A DNA stretch of 64,000 nt from Paraburkholderia kirstenboschensis (lineage in GTDB: Bacteria > Pseudomonadota > Gammaproteobacteria > Burkholderiales > Burkholderiaceae), in the NCBI RefSeq assembly GCF_904848585.1, contig NZ_CAJHCR010000015.1, forward strand, positions 114,744 through 178,743, written 5' to 3'. The position numbers were made by a program, and so were the translations under genes. Of the stretch, positions 30,702 to 39,920 are shown one piece after another. The stretch's first letter is position 1, and each line of letters begins with the position of its first letter. The notes beneath the pieces are model-generated. The model was not told the DNA's origin. It searched no databases and saw only the letters and a list, made by a program, of their open reading frames with translations.

Positions 30702-31687
30702 GAGGTGTGAATGCCTGGTAGTGCGACGCCGGACAGGCGCTCGCGCAGAATGCGCTCGAAATGGCCGGGATCGTGCGGTTTGAGCAGTTCGGCCGCGCGC
30801 GGCAAATGAAAATCATACAGGCGCGAGACCCAGAAACGGTATGCGCCCGCCCGCAGCATGTCGCCCCAATGACGGTTTTCTTCGACGGTAAAGGGACGCA
30901 CGGTTTGATACGCGCGCAGCATGGCCTCGGTGCGTGCGTGGTCGAGCTTGCCCGTGGCGAGATCGACGCACCAGTCGTTGACGGTCACGGCGACGTCGAA
31001 CAGCCACTTGTCGCAGCCAGCGAAGTAAAAATCGAAGAAGCCGCCGAGGCGAACCTCGTGACCGGTCTCGGGCGCGGCATGCGCGAACATAGCGTTGTCG
31101 CGGAACAGGTCGGCGTGACAGGGGCCCTCGGGCAGCGCCGCGTAATCCGCCGACGCGAAGAACGCCTCCTGATATGCGAGCTCGGACGACAGCAATTCAC
31201 GCTGCTCGCCTTCGAGAAACGGCAGGATGGTCGGCACTGTTTCTTTCCACCACTGCAGGCTGCGCAGGTTCGGCTGATAGCCGGTGTAATCGCGCCCGGC
31301 GAGATGCATGCGGGCAAGCATCTGTCCGACTTCAATGCAATGTTCGACGCCCGGCGCCAGTTCCGGCGCGCCTTCGAGTTTCGTCACGATAGCGGCGGGC
31401 TTGCCGTGCAGGATGCCGAACAGCGACCCGTCCTCACGCGGCATCGGGTCGGGCACGGGCACGCGGTGTGCCGCAAGATGGCGCATCAGGTTCAGATAGA
31501 ACGGCAATTGCCCGGCCGTCAGCTTTTCAAAAATGGTGAGGACGTATTCGCCGCGCGTCGTCGTCAGAAAAAAATTGCTGTTTTCGATGCCGGACGTAAT
31601 GCCGCGAAATTCGACGACTTCGCCGAGATCGTAATGGCGCATCCAGTCTGCTAGTTGGGATTCGGTGACAGCGGTGAAGACAGCCAT
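30692..31687 (-). CDS. thrB: homoserine kinase, type II (APH-like)
   Basis: Phosphorylates homoserine in threonine synthesis. The 331-residue protein belongs to the aminoglycoside-phosphotransferase-like class, unlike the GHMP-type ThrB of E. coli. Visible motifs are GITSGIENSNFFLTTTRGEYVLTIFE (nucleotide loop; first 20: GITSGIENSNFFLTTTRGEY), the Brenner-type CHADLFRDNAMF catalytic loop and GFFDFYFAGCDKWLFDVA with the metal Asp. Length and sequence match Burkholderia and Pseudomonas enzymes. It is followed, overlapping, by the BPSS1780-family gene. Confidence 0.93.
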   Translation of the reverse strand: MAVFTAVTESQLADWMRHYDLGEVVEFRGITSGIENSNFFLTTTRGEYVLTIFEKLTAGQLPFYLNLMRHLAAHRVPVPDPMPREDGSLFGILHGKPAAIVTKLEGAPELAPGVEHCIEVGQMLARMHLAGRDYTGYQPNLRSLQWWKETVPTILPFLEGEQRELLSSELAYQEAFFASADYAALPEGPCHADLFRDNAMFAHAAPETGHEVRLGGFFDFYFAGCDKWLFDVAVTVNDWCVDLATGKLDHARTEAMLRAYQTVRPFTVEENRHWGDMLRAGAYRFWVSRLYDFHLPRAAELLKPHDPGHFERILRERLSGVALPGIHTSCN

Positions 31688-31904
31688 GCGGGAAACGTCA
31701 GGTCAGGTTGGTCGGGCTGGCGCGATGCGGCCAGCGGGCTACGTGCGGTGGTGAAAGCAGTGTGGAGCGCGCGTCGGGCAGGTCGGTGGAATCGTTGCGA
31801 GGCTGGGCGCACCGCCGCGCGATGCGGAACTCAAGCTCACAGCGCCGGCGACGTGCGCCGGCGCAGGGCATTGATAAGGAGCGGCGCCGGCGCTCCGCCA
31901 GGCA

Positions 31905-32300
31905 TCAGTACCTCAGGTTCACCGAGGGCAGACGCGTGCTCGCGCGTCCGTTGTCGCGCACGGTGGGCGACGTATCGAGCGGCGCGCTCATCTGATAGCG
32001 CGTGCCCAGATTCGAGCGGACGTTGATCTCGACGGGCTTGCCTTTGTCGCGGTATTCGGTGATTTCCGTGCCGTTCCCGCTGCGCTCGTGGAAGCTCGGC
32101 GTGCGCGGGACGTTGATTTCCACCTTCGAGCTGACCTCGGCTGCCGGCCGGTTGATCTTCTCCAGGTCGGGCAGGCCGGCGCGTTCATTGGCGGACTGCG
32201 GCGCGCCCGGGGGCGGAGTGTCGTCGACAGGCTGGGCAGCCATCGCGGCGTTGCCAAAGGCAAGGGCCAGTGCAACGGCGACGGGAAGGAGCGGCTTCAT
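31905..32300 (-). CDS. DUF2782 family secreted protein
   Basis: A 131-residue protein with a Sec signal (MKPLLPVAVALALAFGNAAMA, cleavage before AQPVDD). The mature part is a Pro-rich linker followed by the DUF2782 core around TEITEYRDKGKPVEINVRSNLG. Function unknown; usually found near thrB/polA, as here. GGAG 7 bp before the ATG fixes the start; the frame stays open far upstream but only as antisense of amn. Confidence 0.83.
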   Translation of the reverse strand: MKPLLPVAVALALAFGNAAMAAQPVDDTPPPGAPQSANERAGLPDLEKINRPAAEVSSKVEINVPRTPSFHERSGNGTEITEYRDKGKPVEINVRSNLGTRYQMSAPLDTSPTVRDNGRASTRLPSVNLRY

Positions 32301-32495
32301 GGTGATTCTCCGGAATGGTGCCCCGATTCTAGCAAATCCAGCTTCTGCCACGGGCGCAATCGCCTTATTTTGCGCCGCTTTCGCGCGGCGCGCCCGCAAT
32401 CTCGCGCGCCCCTGCGGCGGCGCGTGCTGCGGGCGCGGCGACGTCATTTGGCGATCATGGGTTCCGTGGTAATGTCGTCTCATCAATAGAGGCGA

Positions 32496-34028
32496 ATGAA
32501 GATGAACAACGATACCAATCAACGCGCGGTGCAAACTCCCGCCAACAGCTTCCCGACCGAATCCTTCGACGACGCTGCCGAGGCGGTGACACGCCTGTCG
32601 GCGATTTACGAAGCCAACACGTCTTTTCTGCGCGACGCCTTCGCGCGCTATCGCCGCAACGAACTGTTCGAACGCCGCGTGCGTGCCTGCTACCCGTTCG
32701 TGCGCGTCTGCACGGAAGTCAACACGCATATCGACTCGCGGCGCTCGTACGGTTTTGTCGCCGGCCCCGGCGTGTTCGAGACTACTGTTACGCGGCCCGA
32801 TCTGTTCGGCAACTACTATCGCGAACAATTGCGTCTGCTCGCGAAGAACCACCATGTGAAGATCGAAGTCGGCGTTTCGAACCAGCCAATTCCAATTCAC
32901 TTTGCGTTTGCCGAGGGCATTCACCTCGAAGGCGATCTGGATCGCGAGCGCCTCTTCCTGATGCGCGACGTGTTCGACACGCCCGACCTCGCGCTGCTCG
33001 ACGACCGTATCGTCAATGGCACGTATGAGCCGCTGGCGGGCGAGCCGCATCCACTCGCGCTGTTCACGGCGGCGCGCGTGGATTTCTCGCTGCACCGGCT
33101 GAAGCATTACACGGCGACTTCGCCCACGCATTGCCAGAACTACGTGCTGTACACGAACTACCAGTTTTATATCGACGAGTTCGTCAAACTCGGCCGCACC
33201 ATGATGGCCCGTACAGACGACGAGGAACTGCGCGCCTATCGCAGCGAATACACGTCGTTTGTCGAACCGGGCGATGTGGTCATGTACAACGAGAACCTCG
33301 GCGAGCAGGCGCAGGAAGGCACGGCGCCGCCGCGTCTGCCGCAAATGCCCGCGTATCACCTGAAGCGCGCGGACGGCAGCGGCATCACGATGATCAACAT
33401 CGGCGTTGGGCCGTCGAACGCGAAGACCATCACCGATCACATCGCCGTGCTGCGTCCGCATGCGTGGATCATGCTGGGCCACTGCGCGGGCCTGCGCAAT
33501 ACGCAGCGCCTCGGCGACTATGTGCTGGCGCACGGCTATGTGCGCGAAGATCACGTACTCGACGCCGATCTGCCGCTGTGGGTGCCGATTCCGGCGCTCG
33601 CCGAAGTGCAGGTCGCGCTGGAGCGCGCGGTTGCGCAGGTCACGCAGCTTGACGGTGTGGAACTCAAACGGGTTATGCGTACGGGCACTGTCGCGAGTGT
33701 GGACAACCGCAACTGGGAGTTGCGCGATCATCGTGAGCCGGTTCAACGGCTGTCGCAAAGCCGCGCGATCGCGCTCGACATGGAAAGCGCGACCATTGCC
33801 GCAAACGGATTCCGCTTCCGCGTGCCTTACGGCACCTTGCTATGCGTGTCCGACAAGCCGCTGCACGGCGAACTGAAGCTGCCCGGCATGGCCGACCAGT
33901 TCTATCGCGCGCAGGTCGACCAGCATCTGCAGATCGGCGTGAAAGCCATGGAGCTTTTGCGCGAGAACGGGCTGCATCGATTGCATAGTCGCAAGCTGCG
34001 CAGCTTTGCCGAGGTGGCGTTTCAGTAA
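32496..34028 (+). CDS. amn: AMP nucleosidase
   Basis: Hydrolyses AMP to adenine and ribose-5-phosphate, controlling adenylate levels. The 510-residue protein has the N-terminal AMP nucleosidase domain (about 20-190; IDSRRSYGFVAGPGVFETTV) and the C-terminal nucleoside-phosphorylase-like catalytic domain (about 210-500; GITMINIGVGPSNAKTITDH, MLGHCAGLRNTQRLGDYVLA and the late Asp in LCVSDKPLHGELK). Length agrees with E. coli Amn (484). It stands alone between divergent and convergent neighbours. Confidence 0.95.
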   Translation: MKMNNDTNQRAVQTPANSFPTESFDDAAEAVTRLSAIYEANTSFLRDAFARYRRNELFERRVRACYPFVRVCTEVNTHIDSRRSYGFVAGPGVFETTVTRPDLFGNYYREQLRLLAKNHHVKIEVGVSNQPIPIHFAFAEGIHLEGDLDRERLFLMRDVFDTPDLALLDDRIVNGTYEPLAGEPHPLALFTAARVDFSLHRLKHYTATSPTHCQNYVLYTNYQFYIDEFVKLGRTMMARTDDEELRAYRSEYTSFVEPGDVVMYNENLGEQAQEGTAPPRLPQMPAYHLKRADGSGITMINIGVGPSNAKTITDHIAVLRPHAWIMLGHCAGLRNTQRLGDYVLAHGYVREDHVLDADLPLWVPIPALAEVQVALERAVAQVTQLDGVELKRVMRTGTVASVDNRNWELRDHREPVQRLSQSRAIALDMESATIAANGFRFRVPYGTLLCVSDKPLHGELKLPGMADQFYRAQVDQHLQIGVKAMELLRENGLHRLHSRKLRSFAEVAFQ

Positions 34029-34112
34029 GCGGGGCGCTGGGCGTTTTTCAGCCTGCGGTTTTCCGGTCGGCGCGTGGGATCGGCGGGTGAGCAAGGTGCA
34101 TCAGCCGAGTGT

Positions 34113-34640
34113 CTACTGCCCAAAGCCGGTCAGCCCGATCACGCTGCCGGCGGCCAGCAGCCATAGCGGATGAATGCGTGTCTTCAGTGCGACTACCGCT
34201 GTGGCCGCTGTGACTGCCCACGCAATCGCCGTCGAATCCGACGCTTGCGCGATCAGCGCCGCGCTCGCCGCGACGATGCCTGCCGTAACCGGCACCAGCC
34301 CCAACTGCGCATAACGCCGCCACGGCCGGTCCTTGAAGCGGTCCCATGCGTGGAGCGCGAGTATCGTCACGATCGACGACGGCCCGAACTTCGCGATCGA
34401 CGTCACCAGCATGCCAGGCCAGCCGGCCACGTGCCATCCAATCAGTGTGACGATCATCAGGTTGGGCCCTGGCGCGGCTTGAGCAAGCGCGAAGAGCGCG
34501 CTGAATTCGCTGGCTGGCATCCAGTGATGCACCTCGACCACCTGACGCTGCATCTCCGGAAGAATGGTGTTGCCGCCGCCGAATGCGAGCAGCGAAAGCT
34601 GACTGAAAATGATGGCGAGGGAAACGAGCGTGTCGTTCAT
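34113..34640 (-). CDS. chrA: chromate transporter, C-terminal-half-type subunit (short CHR)
   Basis: A 175-residue membrane protein equal to one half of full-length ChrA. FSQLSLLAFGGGNTILPEMQ near the N-terminus and ALAQAAPGPNLMIVTLIGWHVAG are typical CHR motifs. Its start overlaps the stop of the upstream CHR gene as ATGA. Short-chain CHR proteins occur as such adjacent pairs and together form the chromate/sulfate-type exporter in the inner membrane. Confidence 0.9.
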   Translation of the reverse strand: MNDTLVSLAIIFSQLSLLAFGGGNTILPEMQRQVVEVHHWMPASEFSALFALAQAAPGPNLMIVTLIGWHVAGWPGMLVTSIAKFGPSSIVTILALHAWDRFKDRPWRRYAQLGLVPVTAGIVAASAALIAQASDSTAIAWAVTAATAVVALKTRIHPLWLLAAGSVIGLTGFGQ

Positions 34641-35206
34641 TGTGCGCTCCTCGATGCAACGTAGATGCTGAACGGCGTCAGCACAAGCATGGTGGGCAAC
34701 AGCGGCAGCCGCATGATCGCGATAGCAATGAAGCCGAGGGCGGCGATGAGCGCGGCCATCGGCTTGTTGCGCAATGGCAGCAAGATTTTTACGGCCATTG
34801 AAATCAGAAGGCCGGCCGCGGCCGCCGCAAGCCCCGCGAATAGATGGCGCACGTGCGGGTCGTCTTGCGTGCGCTCGTACAGCACGCCAAGACCGATCAC
34901 CACCAGCGACGGCCCGGCGATCAATCCGAGCAATCCAGCGAGCGCGCCTGGGATTCCGCGAAAACGCATGCCGACGGCTACCGAGAGATTGATCACATTG
35001 CCGCCCGGCAGAAATTGGCAAAGCCCCAGCAGATCGGTGAAATCTTCCGCGTTCAACCAGCGGCGTTGCTCGACAAGCGCGCGGCGCGCGAGCGGCAGCG
35101 CGCCTCCGAATGAGATGAGCCCCAAGCCCAGAAAACCGCCGAAGATTTCCCGCAGAGTGGGCCTCGGCCCTGCAGCGGAGTCGAGTGAGGTGAGATTGTG
35201 GTCCAT
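34637..35206 (-). CDS. chrA: chromate transporter, N-terminal-half-type subunit (short CHR)
   Basis: First gene of the split chromate transporter, 189 residues. FLGLGLISFGGALPLARRALVEQ and LLGLCQFLPGGNVINLSVAVG are the CHR signature (FGG...P and PGP/PGG-type loop). The start MDHNLTSLDSA is chosen because longer starts would run into the LysR promoter and its operator. Divergent from a LysR gene 97 bp away that probably controls the pair. Confidence 0.9.
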   Translation of the reverse strand: MDHNLTSLDSAAGPRPTLREIFGGFLGLGLISFGGALPLARRALVEQRRWLNAEDFTDLLGLCQFLPGGNVINLSVAVGMRFRGIPGALAGLLGLIAGPSLVVIGLGVLYERTQDDPHVRHLFAGLAAAAAGLLISMAVKILLPLRNKPMAALIAALGFIAIAIMRLPLLPTMLVLTPFSIYVASRSAQ

Positions 35207-35282
35207 GGCGCTTCGCTTTCCGTTCAAGCTCAAGAGGTTAGCTCCGAAACGCCACGCGGCAAAACGATTTTTGCGCGCGTCT

Positions 35283-35301
35283 TTGTGATCTACAATCACA
35301 A
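35283..35301. promoter_or_regulatory. LysR-type operator (TTGTGAT-N5-ATCACAA)
   Basis: A perfect 7-bp dyad with 5-nt spacer has the T-N11-A form of LTTR boxes and ends 2 bp before the start codon of the LysR gene. No ribosome site is left between it and the ATG. Binding there would shut off the regulator's own gene, and the same site is 77 bp from the start of the divergent chromate pair. Confidence 0.7.
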
Positions 35302-35303
35302 GC

Positions 35304-36242
35304 ATGGCACGTAACCTTCCTCCTTTCCCCGCGCTGCGCGCCTTTGAAGCAGCGGCGCGGCACGAAAGCTTTACCGCCGCGGCTAACGAACTGCATGTGA
35401 CGCACGGTGCAATCAGCCGGCAGGTCGCCGCGTTCGAGTCGTGGCTCGGCGTGCAGGTGTTTCAGCGTCACGGCAAGCGCGTGCGCCTGACGGCCGCCGG
35501 CCGCCGCTATCTGTCCACCGTGCAGGCCGCGTTCGACAGCATCGCGCACGCCACCGACCAACTGCGCGACACCGGCGTCGTTCACGTTTTGCGGGTGAAT
35601 GCGCTGCCCACGTTCGCGATGAAATGGCTGCTGCCGCGCCTGCATCAATTCCAGCGCAAGGTGCCGAACGTCGAGTTGCGATTGGCGACGTCGAACGCGC
35701 CGGTTGAAACATTGGATAGTTTCGACGTCGCGGTGAGGCGAGGCCCCGCTCATTGGCCGAACTGTGTAAGCGGCCAGTTTCTTGGCGAGAGCGAGCTTCC
35801 TGTGTGCAGTCCCGCACTGCTGCAGCGCTCGCCGATCAAGACGGCCGACGACCTCGCGCGACACGTGCTGCTGCATTCCGACACGCGGCCCGATGCCTGG
35901 GGTAACTGGTTATCGGCTGCGGGCGTGACGGCGAAATGCCGGAAGAAGCAATCGTTCGATCACTTCTATCTGGCCTTGCAGGCCGCAGTAGATGGACTCG
36001 GCGTGGCACTGGGCCCGTTGCCGTTACTTGCCGATGAGCTCGCGTCCGGCCGGCTCGTGATGCCGCTGGCGGGACCGCGCATCGACGCGCGCGGCTATTG
36101 GTGGGTCGCAAGGAGAGAGGTCGCGCATGCGCCGCTCGTCGCGCAATTCTGCGAATGGTTGCAGGCGCAAGGCGATCAAACCGATCAAGCGCAAACGCAA
36201 ACGCAAACGGGCAGCCCTGAGGCCGCCCGCTTGAATGAGTGA
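35304..36242 (+). CDS. LysR-family regulator (GcvA-like) beside the chromate transporter
   Basis: A 312-residue LTTR with the HTH FTAAANELHVTHGAISRQVAAFE and a GcvA-type effector domain (NALPTFAMKWLLPRLHQFQ, AVDGLGVALGPLPLLADEL). The C-terminal 20 residues (QTQTQTGSPEAARLNE) contain a short QT repeat and are not part of the fold. Its promoter carries a T-N11-A dyad, and it is divergent from the two chromate transporter genes, so it is probably their regulator. The inducer is unknown. Confidence 0.88.
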   Translation: MARNLPPFPALRAFEAAARHESFTAAANELHVTHGAISRQVAAFESWLGVQVFQRHGKRVRLTAAGRRYLSTVQAAFDSIAHATDQLRDTGVVHVLRVNALPTFAMKWLLPRLHQFQRKVPNVELRLATSNAPVETLDSFDVAVRRGPAHWPNCVSGQFLGESELPVCSPALLQRSPIKTADDLARHVLLHSDTRPDAWGNWLSAAGVTAKCRKKQSFDHFYLALQAAVDGLGVALGPLPLLADELASGRLVMPLAGPRIDARGYWWVARREVAHAPLVAQFCEWLQAQGDQTDQAQTQTQTGSPEAARLNE

Positions 36243-36278
36243 TCCAGCAGTTTTGCGCGCGAGCGCTGCGCTCGCACG

Positions 36279-37022
36279 TTACAGATAGAACATGCGGTCT
36301 TCTTCCGACTTGGTGGGCTGCGGCTCGGCGCCTTCGCGATCTTCGTAGAACTTGAGCACCGCTTCGAGCACCTGGTCCGGGTCGTCGATCACCTGCATCA
36401 GGTCGATGTCCGTCGGATTGATGAGGCCCATGGGCGTGAGCGAGTTCTTGAACCACGTAAGCAGACCTTCCCAGAACTCCGCGCCCACCAGGATGATCGG
36501 CACGTGGCGCGACTTCTTGGTTTGAATGAGCGTGAGTACTTCCGCGAGTTCGTCGAGCGTGCCGAAGCCGCCGGGCATCACGATCACAGCATCCGAATTC
36601 TTCACGAACGTGACCTTGCGCGTGAAGAAATGACGGAAGCGCAGCGAGATGTCCTGCCACTGGTTACCGGACTGCTCGTGCGGCAACTCGATGTTCAACC
36701 CGACCGAAGGCGCCTTGCCCGCATGAGCGCCTTTATTTGCGGCTTCCATGATGCCGGGACCGCCGCCGGAGATCACGGCGAAGCCTGCATCGGAGAGTTT
36801 GCGGGCGATTTGCGTGGCGAGTTTGTAGTACGGCGAGCTGGGTTTCAGGCGCGCTGAACCGTAGATGCTGACAGCGGGGCGGATCTCCGAGAGGTACTCG
36901 GTCGCCTCGATAAACTCTGCCATAATCGTGAACATCTGCCACGATGCGCGGGCCTTTTTTGCCGTTGCGCGCTCTTGATCTGCGAGTGATCGCAGACTCG
37001 GAATCACTTTTCTCTTAGTCAT
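36279..37022 (-). CDS. LOG family protein (TIGR00730, nucleotide 5'-monophosphate phosphoribohydrolase)
   Basis: A 247-residue Rossmann-like protein with the LOG motifs SGGGPGIMEAANKGA and MPGGFGTLDELAEVLTL (the PGGxGTxxE active site). Relatives release the base from cytokinin ribotides or from AMP/IMP-type nucleotides (PpnN). The first 45 residues are extra compared with the minimal family, and the ATG is only 1 bp from the polA ATG, pointing the other way. A later start (Met30 at 36935, MFTIMAEFIEA) would relieve this clash and remains possible. Confidence 0.87.
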   Translation of the reverse strand: MTKRKVIPSLRSLADQERATAKKARASWQMFTIMAEFIEATEYLSEIRPAVSIYGSARLKPSSPYYKLATQIARKLSDAGFAVISGGGPGIMEAANKGAHAGKAPSVGLNIELPHEQSGNQWQDISLRFRHFFTRKVTFVKNSDAVIVMPGGFGTLDELAEVLTLIQTKKSRHVPIILVGAEFWEGLLTWFKNSLTPMGLINPTDIDLMQVIDDPDQVLEAVLKFYEDREGAEPQPTKSEEDRMFYL

Positions 37023-37023
37023 A

Positions 37024-39765
37024 ATGCCTGAAGAACGAAGCCTTGAAGGTAAGACCCTGCTATTGGTCGACGGTTCGAGTTATCTGTACCGGGCCTACCA
37101 TGCGATGCCTGATCTGCGCGGGCCCGATGGTGGTCCCACAGGTGCGCTCTACGGGATGATCAACATGCTGCGGCGCATGCGCAAGGAAGTCACAGCAGAG
37201 TATAGCGCGTGCGTGTTCGACGCCAAGGGCAAAACGTTTCGCGACGACTGGTATCCGGACTATAAGGCGAATCGTCCCTCCATGCCGGACGATCTCTCGC
37301 GGCAAATCGAGCCGATTCATGTGGCCGTGCGCGCGCTCGGCTGGCCGCTTCTGATGATCGACGGCGTGGAAGCCGACGACGTGATCGGCACGCTTTCCAC
37401 CGAAGCGGAAAAGCGTGGCATGAACGTGATCGTGTCGACTGGGGACAAGGATCTGGCGCAGCTCGTGTCGGATCATGTCACCCTCATCAATACGATGACC
37501 AACGAAAAACTCGACCGCGCCGGCGTTCTTGCGAAGTTCGGCGTCCCCCCGGAGCGCATAGTCGACTACCTGTCGTTGATCGGCGATACCGTCGACAACG
37601 TGCCCGGCGTCGAAAAATGCGGGCCGAAAACCGCGCTCAAATGGCTGTCGCAATTTGAGTCGCTAGATGGCATCGTCGCACATGCAGACGAGATTAAAGG
37701 TGCGGTAGGAGACAATCTGCGACGTGCCCTGGATTTTCTGCCGATGGCGCGCAAGCTCGTCACGGTGGAGCGTCATTGCGATCTGACCGGGCACCTCACG
37801 TCGATCGAGGAAAATTTGCAGAGCCGGCCTGAATCGCGCGAGGAATTGCGCGACGTATTCACGCGCCACGGGTTCAAGACCTGGCTGCGTGAGGTCGAAA
37901 TTGCCGATGCGGTGGAAGGGCCGGAAACCGACGTGCCGCCCGCGCTTAGCGTCGATCACGAGCGCCACTACGAAACCGTGCAAACGTGGGAACAGTTCGA
38001 CGCGTGGCTGCAAAAAGTCAACGCAGCGGAGCTGACTTCGTTCGACACCGAAACCACGTCGCTCGATCCGATGATCGCGCAAATCGTGGGTCTGTCTTTG
38101 TCGGTAGAAGCGGGTCATGCCGCTTATGTGCCGCTCGCGCATCGCGGCCCCGACGCGCCCTTGCAACTGCCGCGCGACGAAGTGCTTGCGAAGCTCAAGC
38201 CGTGGCTCGAAAGCGCGGAGCACAAGAAGGTCGGTCAGCATCTGAAGTACGACGAGCAGGTGCTGGCCAATTACGGCATCGAGATGCGCGGCGTCGAACA
38301 TGACACGCTGCTGCAATCGTATGTGCTCGAATCGCATCGTCCGCATGACATGGACAACCTGGCGTTGCGCCATCTCGGCATCAAGACGATCAAGTACGAA
38401 GACGTCGCGGGCAAGGGTGCCCAACAAATCGGTTTCGACGAAGTCGCGCTGGACAAAGCCGCCGAATACGCCGCGGAAGACGCCGACGTTACATTGCGTC
38501 TGCATCAGGCGCTGTACCCGCAGCTTGCTGCGGAGCAGGCGCTGGAGCATGTCTATCGCGACATCGAAGTGCCCACGTCGCGCGTATTGCGCAAGATGGA
38601 GCGTACCGGCGTTCTGATCGACGCGGAAAAACTGCGTCAGCAAAGCAGCGAAATCGCCGCGCGTCTGATTCAGTTGGAGAGCGAGGCGTATGTGCTCGCC
38701 GGCGGCGAATTCAATCTCGGCTCGCCAAAGCAGATCGGTCAGATCTTCTTCGAGAGACTCGAATTGCCAGTCGTGAAGAAGACGCCGAGCGGCGCGCCGT
38801 CCACCGACGAAGAAGTACTTCAGAAGCTGGCCGAAGATTATCCGCTGCCCAAAATCCTGCTGGAACACCGCGGTTTGTCGAAGCTTAAGTCGACCTACAC
38901 CGACAAGCTGCCGCGCATGGTCAACGCAACAACCGGTCGAGTGCACACGAATTACGCGCAGGCCGTTGCGGTCACGGGGCGCCTTGCGTCGAACGATCCG
39001 AACCTGCAGAACATTCCCGTGCGCACCGGCGAAGGCCGCCGTATTCGCGAGGCCTTCATTGCGCCGCCGGGGCACAGGCTCGTCTCGGCGGATTACTCGC
39101 AAATCGAACTGCGCATCATGGCGCACATTTCCGGCGACGAATCGCTGCTGCGCGCGTTCTCGCAAGGAGAAGACATTCACCGCGCGACTGCGTCCGAGAT
39201 TTTCAGCGTGACGCCGCTCGAAGTGTCGAACGATCAGCGGCGCGTGGCGAAGGTCATCAACTTCGGTCTGATCTATGGCATGAGTTCGTTCGGCCTCGCG
39301 TCGAACCTGGGCATTACGCGCGACGCCGCGAAGCTCTATATCGACCGCTACTTCGCGCGCTATCCGGGCGTCGCTCGCTATATGGACGAGACGCGTTTGA
39401 GCGCGAAGGCGAAGGGCTACGTCGAAACGGTGTTCGGCCGCCGGCTATGGCTGCCCGAAATCAACGGCGGCAACGGTCCGCGTCGCCAGGCCGCGGAGCG
39501 CGCGGCCATCAATGCGCCAATGCAAGGCACGGCCGCCGATCTGATCAAGTTGTCGATGATCGCGGTGCAGAAGTGGATCGAACAATCGAAGATCGGCACG
39601 CGCATGATCATGCAGGTCCACGACGAACTGATCCTCGAAGTGCCGGACGCCGAACTGTCCGAAGTGCGCCAGCGTCTGCCCGAGTTGATGTGCGGTGTCG
39701 CCGCGCTGAAAGTCCCGCTGGTCGCCGAAGTGGGCGCGGGACTCAACTGGGAGGAAGCACATTGA
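37024..39765 (+). CDS. polA: DNA polymerase I
   Basis: Repair and Okazaki-fragment polymerase, 913 residues. The 5'-nuclease domain (1-300) shows LLLVDGSSYLYRAYHA and VEADDVIGTLS. The 3'-5' exonuclease (about 320-520) keeps its DxE motif (SFDTETTSLDPM), so proofreading should be active. The polymerase domain has DYSQIELRIMAHISGD, RRVAKVINFGLIYGMSSFG and the C-terminal MQVHDELILEVPD. The start MPEERSLEGKTLLLVDG is family-like but has no clear ribosome site and lies back to back with the LOG gene. Confidence 0.97.
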   Translation: MPEERSLEGKTLLLVDGSSYLYRAYHAMPDLRGPDGGPTGALYGMINMLRRMRKEVTAEYSACVFDAKGKTFRDDWYPDYKANRPSMPDDLSRQIEPIHVAVRALGWPLLMIDGVEADDVIGTLSTEAEKRGMNVIVSTGDKDLAQLVSDHVTLINTMTNEKLDRAGVLAKFGVPPERIVDYLSLIGDTVDNVPGVEKCGPKTALKWLSQFESLDGIVAHADEIKGAVGDNLRRALDFLPMARKLVTVERHCDLTGHLTSIEENLQSRPESREELRDVFTRHGFKTWLREVEIADAVEGPETDVPPALSVDHERHYETVQTWEQFDAWLQKVNAAELTSFDTETTSLDPMIAQIVGLSLSVEAGHAAYVPLAHRGPDAPLQLPRDEVLAKLKPWLESAEHKKVGQHLKYDEQVLANYGIEMRGVEHDTLLQSYVLESHRPHDMDNLALRHLGIKTIKYEDVAGKGAQQIGFDEVALDKAAEYAAEDADVTLRLHQALYPQLAAEQALEHVYRDIEVPTSRVLRKMERTGVLIDAEKLRQQSSEIAARLIQLESEAYVLAGGEFNLGSPKQIGQIFFERLELPVVKKTPSGAPSTDEEVLQKLAEDYPLPKILLEHRGLSKLKSTYTDKLPRMVNATTGRVHTNYAQAVAVTGRLASNDPNLQNIPVRTGEGRRIREAFIAPPGHRLVSADYSQIELRIMAHISGDESLLRAFSQGEDIHRATASEIFSVTPLEVSNDQRRVAKVINFGLIYGMSSFGLASNLGITRDAAKLYIDRYFARYPGVARYMDETRLSAKAKGYVETVFGRRLWLPEINGGNGPRRQAAERAAINAPMQGTAADLIKLSMIAVQKWIEQSKIGTRMIMQVHDELILEVPDAELSEVRQRLPELMCGVAALKVPLVAEVGAGLNWEEAH

Positions 39766-39920
39766 CGCCTGCGTGACGGCGCGCGATATCGTCGTGTGCA
39801 TGTCACATATGCGTATTGGCGGCTTGTGACAAACCGTGCTGCTCGCGGACAATCGGTAAAGACGCGTGCCTCTCGCGCGCGATCACGACGCACAACCCAT
39901 CGGCAAATACGGAGAGTTCA

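Noticed and set aside
32301..33758. In-frame upstream extension of the DUF2782 gene (to about 617 codons)
   Set aside because: The extension lies antisense to amn and would destroy the signal peptide. A good ribosome site precedes the ATG at 32300.
36243..36278. GCGAGCGCTGCGCTCGC-like hairpin between the convergent LysR and LOG genes as a terminator
   Set aside because: The stem is short and GC-only, with no T-run on either side.
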